A stretch of 64,000 bases of DNA from Anaerostipes caccae L1-92. GTDB lineage: Bacteria > Bacillota > Clostridia > Lachnospirales > Lachnospiraceae. The stretch spans positions 519,001 to 583,000 of the forward strand of contig NZ_AP023027.1 of the NCBI RefSeq assembly GCF_014467075.1, written 5' to 3'. The translations under genes were made by a program, and so were the position numbers. Numbering within the stretch: the first letter of the stretch is position 1; each line of letters opens with the position of its first letter. Positions 1 through 10,070 of the stretch are shown here, in pieces. The notes beneath the pieces are model-generated. The model ran no database searches, was not told the DNA's origin, and worked only from the letters and a program-made list of their open reading frames with translations.

Positions 1-42
1 TTATAACAGACAGTACAACTGGATAAAAGGAGAAGAGTTATA

Positions 43-3000
43 ATGAAGAAATTGGTAAAGCCAGCAGTCTGTGCGGCTCTGTCCTTTGTTTTGATGTTTA
101 CATCTGTTCAATGGAGCGGTATGATTGCCGGATCAGGAGATGTAAAAGCAGCAGAGCCAAAAGCAGCACAATCAAAAGAAGTTATTGATAGTGAGAGCAC
201 AAAAAATTCAACCACATTCCGCCTGTCCAACGGAAAAAAGGAATCTGTATTTTACGGACAGGATGTAAGGTATGAAGATGAAAATGGAAACTTGAAAGAT
301 TATGATCCGACCCTTGTGGAGATTCAAGACAAGACCAGCGAGCATGGACATAATCTGAAAGATTACCAATATGAAAACAAAGACGGAGATAAAAAGCAGT
401 ATCTGCCCAAGAAACTGACGGAATCCACGCCGGTTTTAATGGAGCATGATAAGTATGAAATCTCTTTTGCTCCAATCACAGGAGAAGAAGAAAGCGGCAT
501 TGAGACACAGGACCGGCAGAAAGAAAAAATAGAGGAGAATGCCTTCTCTTCTATTAACAAGCTGAAAAGGACAAAACTCCAGAGAGAGGAAGTCCTGACG
601 GCAGAAGACAAAAAAGAAGAATTGCCGGTCAGTGTGGCATACGAGTCAGAGGATAAAAACTGTACGTTTTTATACCAGTCACTGGACGCGGGAGTGAAAG
701 AAAGTGTCACATTAAAAGAGATCCCGGACAGCAATCAGCTGAAGTTCCGGTTTTATGCCAAAAATCTGACGGCAAAGAAAAACATCGGAGACGGAGGTAT
801 CACGTTCTATGACAAAGAAAGTGAAGACATCATTGCTTCACTGGAAGCACCGTCAATGAACGACGACACGAAAGAAGCATACAGTGAAAAATTATCCTAT
901 GATATTGAACCGATCAAGGACGAAAAAGATACCTATGAACTGACACTGACACTGGATGAGGAGTATCTGAAAGACAAAGACCGCAAATACCCGATTACGA
1001 TTGATCCCACGGTCACATGGAAAGGATCAACAGACTTCTGGGATGTGTACGTGATCAACGGAAGCTACAAAAACACCAACTTTTATGATTCCGGCGTAAC
1101 GGCAATGATGGCGGGAAAAGCCAGCAAAGGAACATATCGTACATATCTGAGGTTTAAGGATTTCACGGCAAAGATTAAGAATAAGTACGTGGATACTGCC
1201 ACTCTGACCATGTATGAAACCGGTGACAGTACAAGCGGCCAGACGATTGAGGCAAGGAGAGTCACTTCTAACTGGTCAAGACCCGGACTTACATGGAGTA
1301 ACCGTCCCGGATATTCCACAAACTATGGAAGTGTGAAGACAACGGGAACCACCCATAAAGCAAGGAGCATCAATCTGACCAAGTATGCCAGAGAATGTGC
1401 GAACGGCTCCATCACTTCCTACGGCGTTATGCTGAAAAATGCAGATGAGACAAAGAAGTATGGGCAGTTTTATAGTTCCAGATATTCTAACGCAAGTTAC
1501 CGGCCGAAGATGAGTGTGACTTACTATGATGGACCGACAACTCCTACTTCCGTTTCTGTGACTCCGCAGTACATGAAGAAAGGGCAGACACTGACCGCTA
1601 AGTGGGCAGGCATCAGTTCCAAGTCTTTAAACAGGGCGGAATACAGAGTTGCCACCTATGACCCGGCAAAAAATGCAGAGGTGAATGCCAACTACCGCGC
1701 TTATTCTGGAAGCACAAAGCTTGGGACCACAGGAAGCGGAAGCGCATCAGTAGCAGACAGTAAGAACTGGCCGGAGGGATGTTATAAGTTTGTTATCCGC
1801 GGTGTGGACAACGGAGGGATTAACGGTACCGGCAAAGGATATATTTTCTATGTGGACAGCACTGCCCCGAAGATCAACAGCATGACCATTGATGCCGGTG
1901 ATGGAAAAGGTGGTTCTGAAGAAAATCCGTCTTCCAATATGTCCCCAGCACTAAAATGGAATGTTACAGAAAAATATTTGTCCAAAGTAGAGTATAAGGT
2001 AGGAAACGGAAGCTATGTCAATGCGGGAAGTGCAGTGAGCGGTCAGGTTTCCATACCGGCGTCTAATTTTAAAGATGCAGGCACCTATCAGATTACCATG
2101 AAGGTCACAGACAAGGCAGGGTATACCGCCGAGACTTCAAGGAGTTATTATTATATTGACAACTCCCAGGCGGCTGATTATAAACCGGTCAATGCGAAAC
2201 TGAATAATCTTTATGGGAAAAACATGATCTCATGGGACAAAAAAGCAAGCCTTCCGGGAAGCATTTATTATGAGATATACCGCGGGGAGAGCGCTGATTT
2301 TACGCCGGATGCTTCCAATCTGGTGAGAGCGGCGGTAAAGGATTCTTATTGTGCCGATACCAGGGTTGGTGACGGAAAGGATTATTACTATAAAGTCCGG
2401 ACTGTTAAATTATCGAAAAAAGGAAACGTGATCGGATCAAGTGATTACGTGACAGCAGGCCATAAAAAGCAGTATGCCAAATCCGAATATGAACAGTGGC
2501 TGGGTTCCAAAGATTACAGGGAAACCATGGAATTCAGTACACCGAACGGAAATGGAACCGTAGATAAAGCCGGAGGAAACCTGAATTACCAGGCAGAAGA
2601 TTATGCGATTCCTGCGGGACAGCTCAGCATGGGACTTACGAGAACTTACAACAGTCAGTCTGACAAAGCGGGAATGCTCGGAAACGGCTGGTATGACAGT
2701 TATCATAAGGAGCTTTATCAGGTAGGGGCGAATCTTGTATTTCAGGACAGCGACGGTACTTATGTTACATTTGAAAAGCAGGGAGATTCCTATGTTTCCA
2801 AGGAGAGCAAAGATTATAAACTGAGCTTTGATAATGTGGCTGCAGCAAAAAGTGTTTCTCAGAGTCCAAACATGAAGGCAGCAAATCAGTATTTGAGCGA
2901 ATCATTTACTATAGAATCCGGAATTTTAAGTCATACAACATTAAAAGGATGCAGTTATGAAGCCAGCCACAATGTATCTTCCGGCTCATCCGAAGGACAG

Positions 3001-6000
3001 ACGGAACAAAAGACTGTAACAAAACTTATTTCTTATGCATGTACTATTACAGCTAAGGATAACACGATTTATCAATTTAACAACAATGGTCAGCTGACTG
3101 CAGTGAAAGAGCCAAATGATAATTTCATTCTCTACGAATATGACAGCAAAGGCCGGCTGAAAACTGTTACATCGAATAAAATCAAAACACTCACCATGAA
3201 ATATTTTGACGGTGAGGAAAATAATGCAGACCTGTTAAAGGAAATTGTCCTGCCGGATGGAACGAAGATGGAGTATACTTACTCCGGAAGCAATCTGGTA
3301 AAAGCTGTACACAGCAGTGCTGACGGAAGTAAATCGGTTGCATATGAATATGGTTACGATGCAAAGAGCTTCTTAAATGCAATAAAAGACGCCAAAGACG
3401 TAAAAGACGCCAAAGACAATTCATATGACATCACATATGAAAATAATCGGGCAGTGAACGTAAAGAAGCCTAATGGAGAATATCAGAAGCTTACCTATGG
3501 GGACGGCAAAACGACAGTTTCTCTCCATAAAGCAGAGGATGAAAAGATTTCAGAAGATTCCATTACCTATGATAAGTCCAATGGAAAAGTTCTGACATCT
3601 GTCAATGCAGCAGGAAACAAAACCTCTTACCAGTATGAAGACGCTTCTAATGACCTGCTTTGCACAGGAACAACAACCAAAGTATATCATCAGATGGTCA
3701 CAGACTCCGGCAAAGTGAATTTCACATCAGAAGAAGTGACCACAAAGACACAGTATGACTCCAATGAAAATGTCACGATGGAGAAGGACGAGACCGGGCA
3801 GGTGACGCAGACCACTTACGGAACAGGCGCGGAAGCCAATCTTCCCAAGACAGAAGTGACAAAGCAGGGTGATAAAACTGTTTCTGATGTGTCCTATTCC
3901 TATGATAAGAGTGGAAATACGATCAAAGAGACTGATTCCATCGCAGAGACAAAAACTGTATGCGACTATGATGAAGACGGCGACCTTATTTTAGAAGAGG
4001 ACTATGAAGAAGGGGAACTCACATCCAGAGAAGAGACGCACTATGATGAAAAAGACCATATCATCACAGAAGACAGCACCGTCACCCAGGGAAATGTAAA
4101 AGAGGAATCTACTACGGTCCTTGACCCGATGGGAAGAGAAACCAAAAGCCAGGATGTAAACACAACCGAGATAACGACCACTGAGTACGATTTCCTGGGA
4201 CGGCAGGTCAAGATCCAAAAAGAACTGAACGGAGTCGTAAAGACAGAGGAAAAGGAATACAATGCCAACGGTACATTGAAATTAGAGACTTCAGACACAG
4301 GAGTTACCACTTCTTACACCTACGACGAAAATAACCGGGTAGAAGAGGCTGTCGAAGTATCAAAGGACGGCATCACGAAAACTACAAAGACAGACTATGG
4401 ATATGCTGACAGGGAGATCCATACACTCTCCGGAATGAAAAGCTATCAGAATCTTTCTGTCGTCACAACAACCGTGAACGGAAAGGTCCAGGGAGAGACG
4501 TATACCGACGGTTCCGGAAATACCGTCCGGGAGAAAAGCAATGGCATTTATACGGACCATGTATTTACAGAAGACGGCAAGGAGACAGCATCCATTCTTC
4601 TCGGAACAAAAGACGGAGCAGATGTCAAAGGAAAGATTACGTTAAACCTGTATGACAAAAACGGGAAACAGACACATACCGTCCAGAATCCTGTGATTGC
4701 GGGTGAGGATGTTTCCATTGATCCGGAGAAGTCCATTGTCAATCAGACATCCTATGATGACAAGGGAAATGAGACAGCCAAGACAGACGGAAACGGAAAC
4801 ACGGTGGCGTACACTTACGATGACCAAAACCGGGTGACCAAAGTATCCCAGGGGGATAACAGCACTTCCATATCCTATACAATGGGAACAGACGGGGTGA
4901 ATACCACAAGCATCACGGATGCCATGGGTCATGAAAACATCGAAGTGACCAATGCAGCCGGGCTGACAGAAACCACGACGAGCAAAGGAAACCTGGGCGA
5001 GAGCATTTCCACTAAGTTTACTTATGATACAAATGGAAATAAGACGAAAGAAACTTATGAAAACGGGGCCTATAAGACGTATCATTATGACAAAAAGAAC
5101 CGTCTGACCGAAACCAACACCTATGAATCACCTGAGGCAGGAAGCGAATCAGGTACGAGGACTCTCAAGACTTCTTACAGCTATGACGGAAATGACCAGC
5201 TCATCGAAATGGTGGACTACCAGGTCAGCGGAAACACAGAAACAGCTTACCGTTATACAGAGTGTGAGTATGACGGGCTTCAAAGAAAGACAACTTATGC
5301 AGAACTGAGCCAGTCAGAAAAACCAACGGCGGATGAGATCAGGAGTCATGCGATCAAATATGCTTATGACGCAGAAGGCAAACTTACGAAAGTTATCTAT
5401 CCAACGAAAAAAGATGGGGTCAGAAGCCTTTCTTATCATTACACCAGTGACGGCTGGTTGTCTGTGATCAAAGCGGATGTATATAAAGGAAGTGATGCGA
5501 AAGAAGCAACGGTCCGGACCTATGCTTACGATGATTACGGAAAAGTAACAGAGATCAAAGATTACCGAAACCTCTTATCAGACGGTGATAAGGCAGTCAA
5601 AAAAGTATATACCTATGATACTTTTGACCGTGTGTCAAAGATGGTCTACACAGATCTGGAACATCCGGATACGGTGGTGGAGTCTTATGCCTACTCCTAT
5701 GATAAGAATTCCAACATCATCGAGAAGACACAGATAAACAACTATCCTCAAAAGGATGAAGAAAAGGTCAATGAGACGAAACACTATACCTATGATTCTC
5801 TGGGAAGACTTGAAAAGACAGTTACAACAGACCATAGGAAAGACGACAGCAAACAGACTGTGACCTATACCTACGATAAGGTTGGAAATCGACTGGCCGA
5901 GGAGAAAGGGGATACGAAGACGACCTATGACTATAATGGTCTGGATCAGGTGACAACTTCTACAACCTGGAAAGACGGCACAGCTCAGGAAAACAAGCAG

Positions 6001-7236
6001 TATGCCTATGACAAGAATGGAAATGAGATCGGACAGACCAATAGTAAAACCGGAGAGATCCTTTACCGTACTTATGATGCGGAGAACCGGCTGACCGAAG
6101 TTTCTGTCAACAAAGATGGCAAAAATGCCATTGTGCAGCAGAACCGCTATAATGGAGACGGGCAGAGAATCCAGAGAGTGGAAGGAGATCAGACGACCAA
6201 CTACTATTATCAGGATGGAGTGGTCTCTTATACGACCAATGGAAAAGGAGATCAGACGTCTCAGGATCTTTTGGGAACAGACGGAAATATTATAGGAACC
6301 CAGAGGTATACAGGCAATGATGCTGCATACTATGTGTATAACAAGGATGTTCAGGGCAGTACGACCAATCTTCTGAAAGACGATGGAAAAGCGGATGTTT
6401 CTTACCGCTATGAAGACTTTGGAGAAACAACCAGTGTTGGAGAAAACACATCCGGAAATGAGACTTGTTATACTGGCGGACGATATGATGAGACGACGGG
6501 GTTTTATTATCTGAATGCACGGTATTACAATCCGGAGGACGGAAGGTTTTTGTCTGAGGATACTTATCGTGGGGAGACAAACGAGCCGGATACACAGCAT
6601 TTGTATGCGTATTGTGCGGATAATCCTGTGAATTATGTGGATCCTAGCGGACATAAGTTTTTAGGATATTGGAGTTCAAAACAACATTACTATGCATTTA
6701 ATCAAAATGCGCCGCAAAAGTATGCAGGATATAATGATTTTTATGATATGAATTCTTGGGCTGTAGGTGACTTGACTACAAGGAAGATTGAGACTTCACA
6801 TTGGCGTTTACAGTTTTGGAAAGGTATATATGGGCCACCATATGTACCAGCGGTAGCAAATGGATGTGAGATTGGTTTATACTATAGAAAATCAACCTGG
6901 AGCAAACACTGGAATTGTGCATATGACTCGAACAAAAGGTTAAGAATGAGAATGTCTTTATATGCAAATGGGAAAAAATTATTTACACGTGATAGTAAAA
7001 CATCGACTGACCAAGGAAAAGCATGGTGGTTAACAGGATTTACTCCTAGACCATATTTACCAAAAAAGAAGACATGGGGAAAAACTACGTTAAAAATGAC
7101 AGGTACATTGTGGTTTCCTTCAAGTGGAAAATACAGGAGTCAAATGAGGGATTTATCTAAAAAATTGGCTAAGGTGAAAAGTCTGAATGTAAAAGGGTCA
7201 TTAACGAGGAGGACATTTTCATGGAAAGGACGGTAG
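43..7236 (+). CDS. Secreted RHS/YD-repeat polymorphic toxin protein (WapA-like)
   Basis: This is a 2397-residue secreted protein. It has an N-terminal signal peptide (about residues 1-36), then a DNRLRE-type domain (about 330-500), fibronectin/Ig-like segments (about 505-830) and an RHS N-terminal segment near 845-950. A long array of YD repeats (Y-x-Y-D, about 1030-2150) follows, then the RHS core signature ending in DPSGH at 2200-2204. RHS shells of this kind enclose and release a toxic C-terminal domain acting on competitor cells. The last 193 residues (2205-2397) differ completely in style and are AT-rich; motifs such as WRLQFWKG, CEIGLYY and WWLTGF resemble DUF4474, an RHS-associated domain of unknown activity. 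A good site, AAAGGAG, precedes the ATG. The next gene is probably its immunity protein. The RHS assignment is secure; the tip activity is unknown. Confidence 0.95.
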   Translation: MKKLVKPAVCAALSFVLMFTSVQWSGMIAGSGDVKAAEPKAAQSKEVIDSESTKNSTTFRLSNGKKESVFYGQDVRYEDENGNLKDYDPTLVEIQDKTSEHGHNLKDYQYENKDGDKKQYLPKKLTESTPVLMEHDKYEISFAPITGEEESGIETQDRQKEKIEENAFSSINKLKRTKLQREEVLTAEDKKEELPVSVAYESEDKNCTFLYQSLDAGVKESVTLKEIPDSNQLKFRFYAKNLTAKKNIGDGGITFYDKESEDIIASLEAPSMNDDTKEAYSEKLSYDIEPIKDEKDTYELTLTLDEEYLKDKDRKYPITIDPTVTWKGSTDFWDVYVINGSYKNTNFYDSGVTAMMAGKASKGTYRTYLRFKDFTAKIKNKYVDTATLTMYETGDSTSGQTIEARRVTSNWSRPGLTWSNRPGYSTNYGSVKTTGTTHKARSINLTKYARECANGSITSYGVMLKNADETKKYGQFYSSRYSNASYRPKMSVTYYDGPTTPTSVSVTPQYMKKGQTLTAKWAGISSKSLNRAEYRVATYDPAKNAEVNANYRAYSGSTKLGTTGSGSASVADSKNWPEGCYKFVIRGVDNGGINGTGKGYIFYVDSTAPKINSMTIDAGDGKGGSEENPSSNMSPALKWNVTEKYLSKVEYKVGNGSYVNAGSAVSGQVSIPASNFKDAGTYQITMKVTDKAGYTAETSRSYYYIDNSQAADYKPVNAKLNNLYGKNMISWDKKASLPGSIYYEIYRGESADFTPDASNLVRAAVKDSYCADTRVGDGKDYYYKVRTVKLSKKGNVIGSSDYVTAGHKKQYAKSEYEQWLGSKDYRETMEFSTPNGNGTVDKAGGNLNYQAEDYAIPAGQLSMGLTRTYNSQSDKAGMLGNGWYDSYHKELYQVGANLVFQDSDGTYVTFEKQGDSYVSKESKDYKLSFDNVAAAKSVSQSPNMKAANQYLSESFTIESGILSHTTLKGCSYEASHNVSSGSSEGQTEQKTVTKLISYACTITAKDNTIYQFNNNGQLTAVKEPNDNFILYEYDSKGRLKTVTSNKIKTLTMKYFDGEENNADLLKEIVLPDGTKMEYTYSGSNLVKAVHSSADGSKSVAYEYGYDAKSFLNAIKDAKDVKDAKDNSYDITYENNRAVNVKKPNGEYQKLTYGDGKTTVSLHKAEDEKISEDSITYDKSNGKVLTSVNAAGNKTSYQYEDASNDLLCTGTTTKVYHQMVTDSGKVNFTSEEVTTKTQYDSNENVTMEKDETGQVTQTTYGTGAEANLPKTEVTKQGDKTVSDVSYSYDKSGNTIKETDSIAETKTVCDYDEDGDLILEEDYEEGELTSREETHYDEKDHIITEDSTVTQGNVKEESTTVLDPMGRETKSQDVNTTEITTTEYDFLGRQVKIQKELNGVVKTEEKEYNANGTLKLETSDTGVTTSYTYDENNRVEEAVEVSKDGITKTTKTDYGYADREIHTLSGMKSYQNLSVVTTTVNGKVQGETYTDGSGNTVREKSNGIYTDHVFTEDGKETASILLGTKDGADVKGKITLNLYDKNGKQTHTVQNPVIAGEDVSIDPEKSIVNQTSYDDKGNETAKTDGNGNTVAYTYDDQNRVTKVSQGDNSTSISYTMGTDGVNTTSITDAMGHENIEVTNAAGLTETTTSKGNLGESISTKFTYDTNGNKTKETYENGAYKTYHYDKKNRLTETNTYESPEAGSESGTRTLKTSYSYDGNDQLIEMVDYQVSGNTETAYRYTECEYDGLQRKTTYAELSQSEKPTADEIRSHAIKYAYDAEGKLTKVIYPTKKDGVRSLSYHYTSDGWLSVIKADVYKGSDAKEATVRTYAYDDYGKVTEIKDYRNLLSDGDKAVKKVYTYDTFDRVSKMVYTDLEHPDTVVESYAYSYDKNSNIIEKTQINNYPQKDEEKVNETKHYTYDSLGRLEKTVTTDHRKDDSKQTVTYTYDKVGNRLAEEKGDTKTTYDYNGLDQVTTSTTWKDGTAQENKQYAYDKNGNEIGQTNSKTGEILYRTYDAENRLTEVSVNKDGKNAIVQQNRYNGDGQRIQRVEGDQTTNYYYQDGVVSYTTNGKGDQTSQDLLGTDGNIIGTQRYTGNDAAYYVYNKDVQGSTTNLLKDDGKADVSYRYEDFGETTSVGENTSGNETCYTGGRYDETTGFYYLNARYYNPEDGRFLSEDTYRGETNEPDTQHLYAYCADNPVNYVDPSGHKFLGYWSSKQHYYAFNQNAPQKYAGYNDFYDMNSWAVGDLTTRKIETSHWRLQFWKGIYGPPYVPAVANGCEIGLYYRKSTWSKHWNCAYDSNKRLRMRMSLYANGKKLFTRDSKTSTDQGKAWWLTGFTPRPYLPKKKTWGKTTLKMTGTLWFPSSGKYRSQMRDLSKKLAKVKSLNVKGSLTRRTFSWKGR
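3383..3418 (+). repeat. Two tandem 18-bp units inside the RHS gene
   Basis: Two adjacent 18-bp copies, identical except for the last base, encode a charged lysine/aspartate stretch (DAKDVKDAKD) between YD repeats. Because the unit is a multiple of three, gain or loss of a copy keeps the reading frame. It looks like a slippage duplication. Confidence 0.7.
6655..7236 (+). other. Exchangeable C-terminal toxin tip of the RHS protein (DUF4474-like)
   Basis: This part of the RHS gene encodes residues 2205-2397, directly after the DPSGH core motif. Base composition drops to AT-rich at this point, while the preceding repeats are balanced in GC. Tryptophan- and glycine-rich motifs (WRLQFWKG, CEIGLYY, WWLTGF) recall DUF4474. 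No nuclease or deaminase catalytic motif was recognised. A sharp composition break at the core/tip border is the known mark of tip exchange in RHS and CDI toxins. Confidence 0.7.
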
Positions 7237-7243
7237 GCTAATA

Positions 7244-8884
7244 TTGAAAAAGGGTTGGATGATATTTATTTTAAGTTTAATTATTAGTTGTATAACTGGA
7301 TGTAATAAGCAAACAGATACGGCAAAAGAACAGTTGTATGCATCTATTTGTAGACCAAATATCCAAGGTGTAAAGGAAGCTTTGACGAATGATAAGAAGA
7401 TTTCTAATAAGAATATTAAACGTCATCGCAAGTTGAAGCCGCTGGATCTGTCTTTGAGAGAAATAGAAAATGAGCGCATCCAATTACAAATCTGCTCCAT
7501 GCTAATCAAGGCAGGAGCAGATGTAAATGAGATTGGAGAAGATAAACTTTCTCATTTGTGTTGGGCTATTGAAAATGATAGATATAAGATAGCAGAGGAA
7601 CTGATAAAAGCAGAGGCTGATGTAAATCAAAAAAGTGATGAAGGGGATTCTCCTATAAGGGCCGCACTAAGTAAATTATCCCCTAATAACTACACAAAGA
7701 GAAAAAAAATAATTGCACAGCTTTCAAATCATGGTGTGAAAATGGATCGGGAGCTATTTACATATTTTTATCAACATAATGATTATGGAATGAATTATTA
7801 TTTCGCACCAGAGATCTTAAAATTAATGCAGAAGAACAAAGTGGATCCTAATATACCAAAAGAAGTTCTATATGCAGTAAAAGGAGATGACAAGAAGGTA
7901 CAAAAGTATTTAAAAGAAAACAAATCCAAAAAACATTTAAACAAAAATAGTTTTTTAGCATTTGCTGTGGCCTACTGTAATGTCGATACATTAAGTATTA
8001 TGAAAGAAGTTGGTTACGATTTTTCTTGGAAAGATAAAGATGGTGTGAATTGTTTACAAATAGCAGCTCTATGTAATGATTCAAATGTTGTGAAATATCT
8101 GTTGCAGGAAGGTTTAGATGGAAATGGCAGGACTGATTACTATAAAGCAGATGCTATCTCCTTTGCAGTTCTTGGAGGGCAATTAGAAAATGCCAGATTG
8201 TTAAAGGAGGATGGGAATGTGAATTATGAAAAAAATAAGGAGGATGGAGAGGTAGTTTCATGGCAGTTTATTACTGCATTTGGAAATCAAAAATCTTTTG
8301 CAACTATGAATGAATTGGGGTATGTACCAACTGATATTGAATTGTATCATGCCTATGAACAAGTGAATGATGAAACTTTCAGATATCTATTAGATCATCA
8401 CTATTCAATTAAAGTTAAGGAAGAAGGAGATAACTTATTGGACAGTGTATGCTTAAATTCAACTTATAAAGCTCAGGAATTATGTAAAAGAGGCTTAAAG
8501 GCCTCAGAGGAGAATTTAAAAACATTAATTTGGATTGGAGGCAGCGACTTAGCAAAGGAGATTATGGAAGATGGAATGACGCAAGGGAAAATCAGGAAAA
8601 ACGTATTGCTTCAGGAATCAATCAACATTGGTGATTTTTCTATGGTAAGATATCTCGTTAAGAACGGTGCAGAAATAAATAAGTATGTGAAAGATGAGAC
8701 AGAAAAATTTTCATGTACATCAATGAATATGGCATGTGGAAGAGAGAGCATTAAGATAATTGAGTATTTGAAAAAGAATGGAGGAGATATTAATAAAAAG
8801 GATTCCAATGGGAAAGATTGTAAGCAAATTGCGGAAGAGGCGGGATACACGTGGAATATCAATTATTTAAAAAGTGAAAACTGA
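7244..8884 (+). CDS. Ankyrin-repeat lipoprotein, probable immunity protein
   Basis: A 546-residue protein with a TTG start only 7 bases after the RHS stop, preceded by an AAAGGA-like site. The N-terminus is a lipoprotein signal: a hydrophobic stretch ending in the lipobox ITGC with Cys at residue 20. The rest contains many ankyrin-like units (for example the IKAGADVNE, IKAEADVNQ and LVKNGAEINK turns) to the C-terminus. Ankyrin proteins encoded directly behind RHS or other polymorphic toxins often act as immunity proteins. Tight linkage and surface anchoring suggest it protects the producer or siblings against the RHS tip. The role is inferred from position; it could also be a general surface scaffold. 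Confidence 0.85.
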   Translation: MKKGWMIFILSLIISCITGCNKQTDTAKEQLYASICRPNIQGVKEALTNDKKISNKNIKRHRKLKPLDLSLREIENERIQLQICSMLIKAGADVNEIGEDKLSHLCWAIENDRYKIAEELIKAEADVNQKSDEGDSPIRAALSKLSPNNYTKRKKIIAQLSNHGVKMDRELFTYFYQHNDYGMNYYFAPEILKLMQKNKVDPNIPKEVLYAVKGDDKKVQKYLKENKSKKHLNKNSFLAFAVAYCNVDTLSIMKEVGYDFSWKDKDGVNCLQIAALCNDSNVVKYLLQEGLDGNGRTDYYKADAISFAVLGGQLENARLLKEDGNVNYEKNKEDGEVVSWQFITAFGNQKSFATMNELGYVPTDIELYHAYEQVNDETFRYLLDHHYSIKVKEEGDNLLDSVCLNSTYKAQELCKRGLKASEENLKTLIWIGGSDLAKEIMEDGMTQGKIRKNVLLQESINIGDFSMVRYLVKNGAEINKYVKDETEKFSCTSMNMACGRESIKIIEYLKKNGGDINKKDSNGKDCKQIAEEAGYTWNINYLKSEN

Positions 8885-8927
8885 TTTTCATGAGATAATG
8901 TACTAAACTTTAAAGATATGTTTTTAT

Positions 8928-8964
8928 AAGCCATAACATAGCTAGTTTAGGTGTGTTATGGCTT
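8928..8964 (+). terminator. Hairpin after the RHS-ankyrin operon
   Basis: An 11-bp inverted repeat (AAGCCATAACA and its complement) encloses a 15-nt loop and is followed by a weak T-rich stretch. It lies 44 bases after the ankyrin lipoprotein gene and plausibly ends the two-gene RHS transcript. The following stretch to 9284 holds only a gene remnant. Confidence 0.6.
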
Positions 8965-9062
8965 CTATTATATTAAATGTCATACTTATGCTGTAGAGTA
9001 TATTGAATAATTATTATTATCCATTAGGTACTTGATATAATAGAACTATATTAAGATTTACA

Positions 9063-9152
9063 TATTTAAAAAGACATGGAGGAGATATCCATAAAGAAAA
9101 TTCTAAAGGAAGAGAACGCAAAGAAATAACGAAAAAAGCGGGATGTATTTGA
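9063..9152 (+). pseudogene. Remnant of the 3' end of an ankyrin immunity gene
   Basis: Read in frame, this stretch gives YLKRHGGDIHKENSKG followed by RERKEITKKAGCI and a stop. It aligns without gaps to the C-terminal ankyrin unit of the gene ending at 8884 (EYLKKNGGDINKKDSNG, then KDCKQIAEEAGYT). No start or upstream coding region remains. It is the leftover tail of a paralogous immunity gene, as expected where toxin-immunity cassettes are replaced stepwise. Confidence 0.75.
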
Positions 9153-9284
9153 AATTTAGAATTCTTATAAACATGATTTTAGAGGGTTTTATGAAGAATT
9201 GAAGATTATTTTACTATATACATAAAGGCAACTTTCAGTTTTTTTAGTGAGAATGAAATTATTAATAAGGCGGAGGTCATAATC

Positions 9285-9458
9285 TTGTATCAAGAAATTT
9301 GTAATACTCAAATAGTAAATTTTGATAGGGAGCTTATAGTTGATGTTTTTATTCAAGCCATGTCATTAATTGTTTGCCTAATTTTTATTAGTGCAATTTT
9401 ATTTGTTATATACTGTATAATTAAAAAAATGAGGAAGGCTTGTAAAAAAGAAAAATGA
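9285..9458 (+). CDS. Small single-pass membrane protein, unknown
   Basis: A 57-residue frame starts at TTG with a well placed GGAGG (9272-9276). The protein has a short polar N-terminus, one hydrophobic segment of about 22 residues (roughly 24-46, running from AMSLIV to IYCII) and a lysine-rich tail, so it is probably a single-pass protein with a cytoplasmic C-terminus. It lies between the ankyrin-gene remnant and the tandem small proteins. No family was recognised. The ribosome site, intact frame and typical membrane pattern support a real gene. Confidence 0.5.
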   Translation: MYQEICNTQIVNFDRELIVDVFIQAMSLIVCLIFISAILFVIYCIIKKMRKACKKEK

Positions 9459-9552
9459 AGTCATATTAAGTTTATCACTATCAGAAGAACAAAAACATTT
9501 CAGGTGAGGAGCAAACTGCATTTAGGTTAGTAAATACAAAAAGGTAAAGAAT

Positions 9553-9780
9553 ATGAATGTTTATGAACTAAGTTTTTGGTATCAGGATGAAGAAAATGAT
9601 GATGAGGATGAAATAACAATAGCAGTGTATTCTTCATTGAAACTGGCTGAAGAGGCGAGAGAAAAGTTTAAGAAGCATCTCAGATTTATTACACATGAAA
9701 ATGAGTTTTATATTGATGAGTACAAATTAAATGAACCAGAGTGGAAAGAAGGTTTTATCACTGATGAGGATTTATGTTAA
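9553..9780 (+). CDS. Small acidic immunity-like protein, copy 1 (DUF7336-like)
   Basis: A 75-residue acidic protein, with MNVYELSFWY at the start, a central VYSSLKLAEEA motif, and YIDEYKLNE with EGF near the end. The pattern of an N-terminal beta strand, a YSS..A..A helix and a C-terminal strand resembles DUF7336-type small proteins often found near toxin loci. It is homologous to the next two genes, which have the same motif order. The family name is tentative. The cluster context behind an RHS toxin suggests an immunity or antitoxin-like role, which is inference. Confidence 0.7.
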   Translation: MNVYELSFWYQDEENDDEDEITIAVYSSLKLAEEAREKFKKHLRFITHENEFYIDEYKLNEPEWKEGFITDEDLC

Positions 9781-9823
9781 GGGGGATGAAAACAAGAAGG
9801 AGAATAGAGTCAAATGAAGGTGG

Positions 9824-10057
9824 GTGATAGGAAGGACAATTTATGAATTGACATTTTACTATTGGGATGAAAATCCTGAAAATGATGATGAGACTTTTAT
9901 CGCAGTATATTCTGCATATGAACTTGCTCAGAAAGGATTAGAGAAATTTGCAGAACAGCCTAGATTTAAAGGTAAGAGAGAAGCATTGTTTATAAGTGAA
10001 CATGAGTTAAATGTTGAAAATAGTTTTTGGGCAGAGGGATTTTTTACAGATGAATAG
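9824..10057 (+). CDS. Small acidic immunity-like protein, copy 2 (DUF7336-like)
   Basis: A 77-residue acidic protein, clearly a paralogue of the gene at 9553: TIYELTFYYWDE matches NVYELSFWYQDE, AVYSAYELAQKG matches AVYSSLKLAEEA, and both end in EGF-hydrophobic-TDE. The start is GTG at 9824; the ATG at 9814 is in another frame and closes quickly. The ribosome site GAAGG is very close to the GTG, so the exact start is less certain than the frame. It is separated by 43 bases from copy 1. Confidence 0.65.
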   Translation: MIGRTIYELTFYYWDENPENDDETFIAVYSAYELAQKGLEKFAEQPRFKGKREALFISEHELNVENSFWAEGFFTDE

Positions 10058-10070
10058 GAGGGGTTTCAAT

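Noticed and set aside
5635..6654. Open frame of 339 codons on the minus strand within the RHS gene
   Set aside because: It is antisense to the YD-repeat region, has an odd Ile-rich composition, no ribosome site and no recognisable domain. Repetitive GC-balanced coding DNA often leaves such shadow frames.
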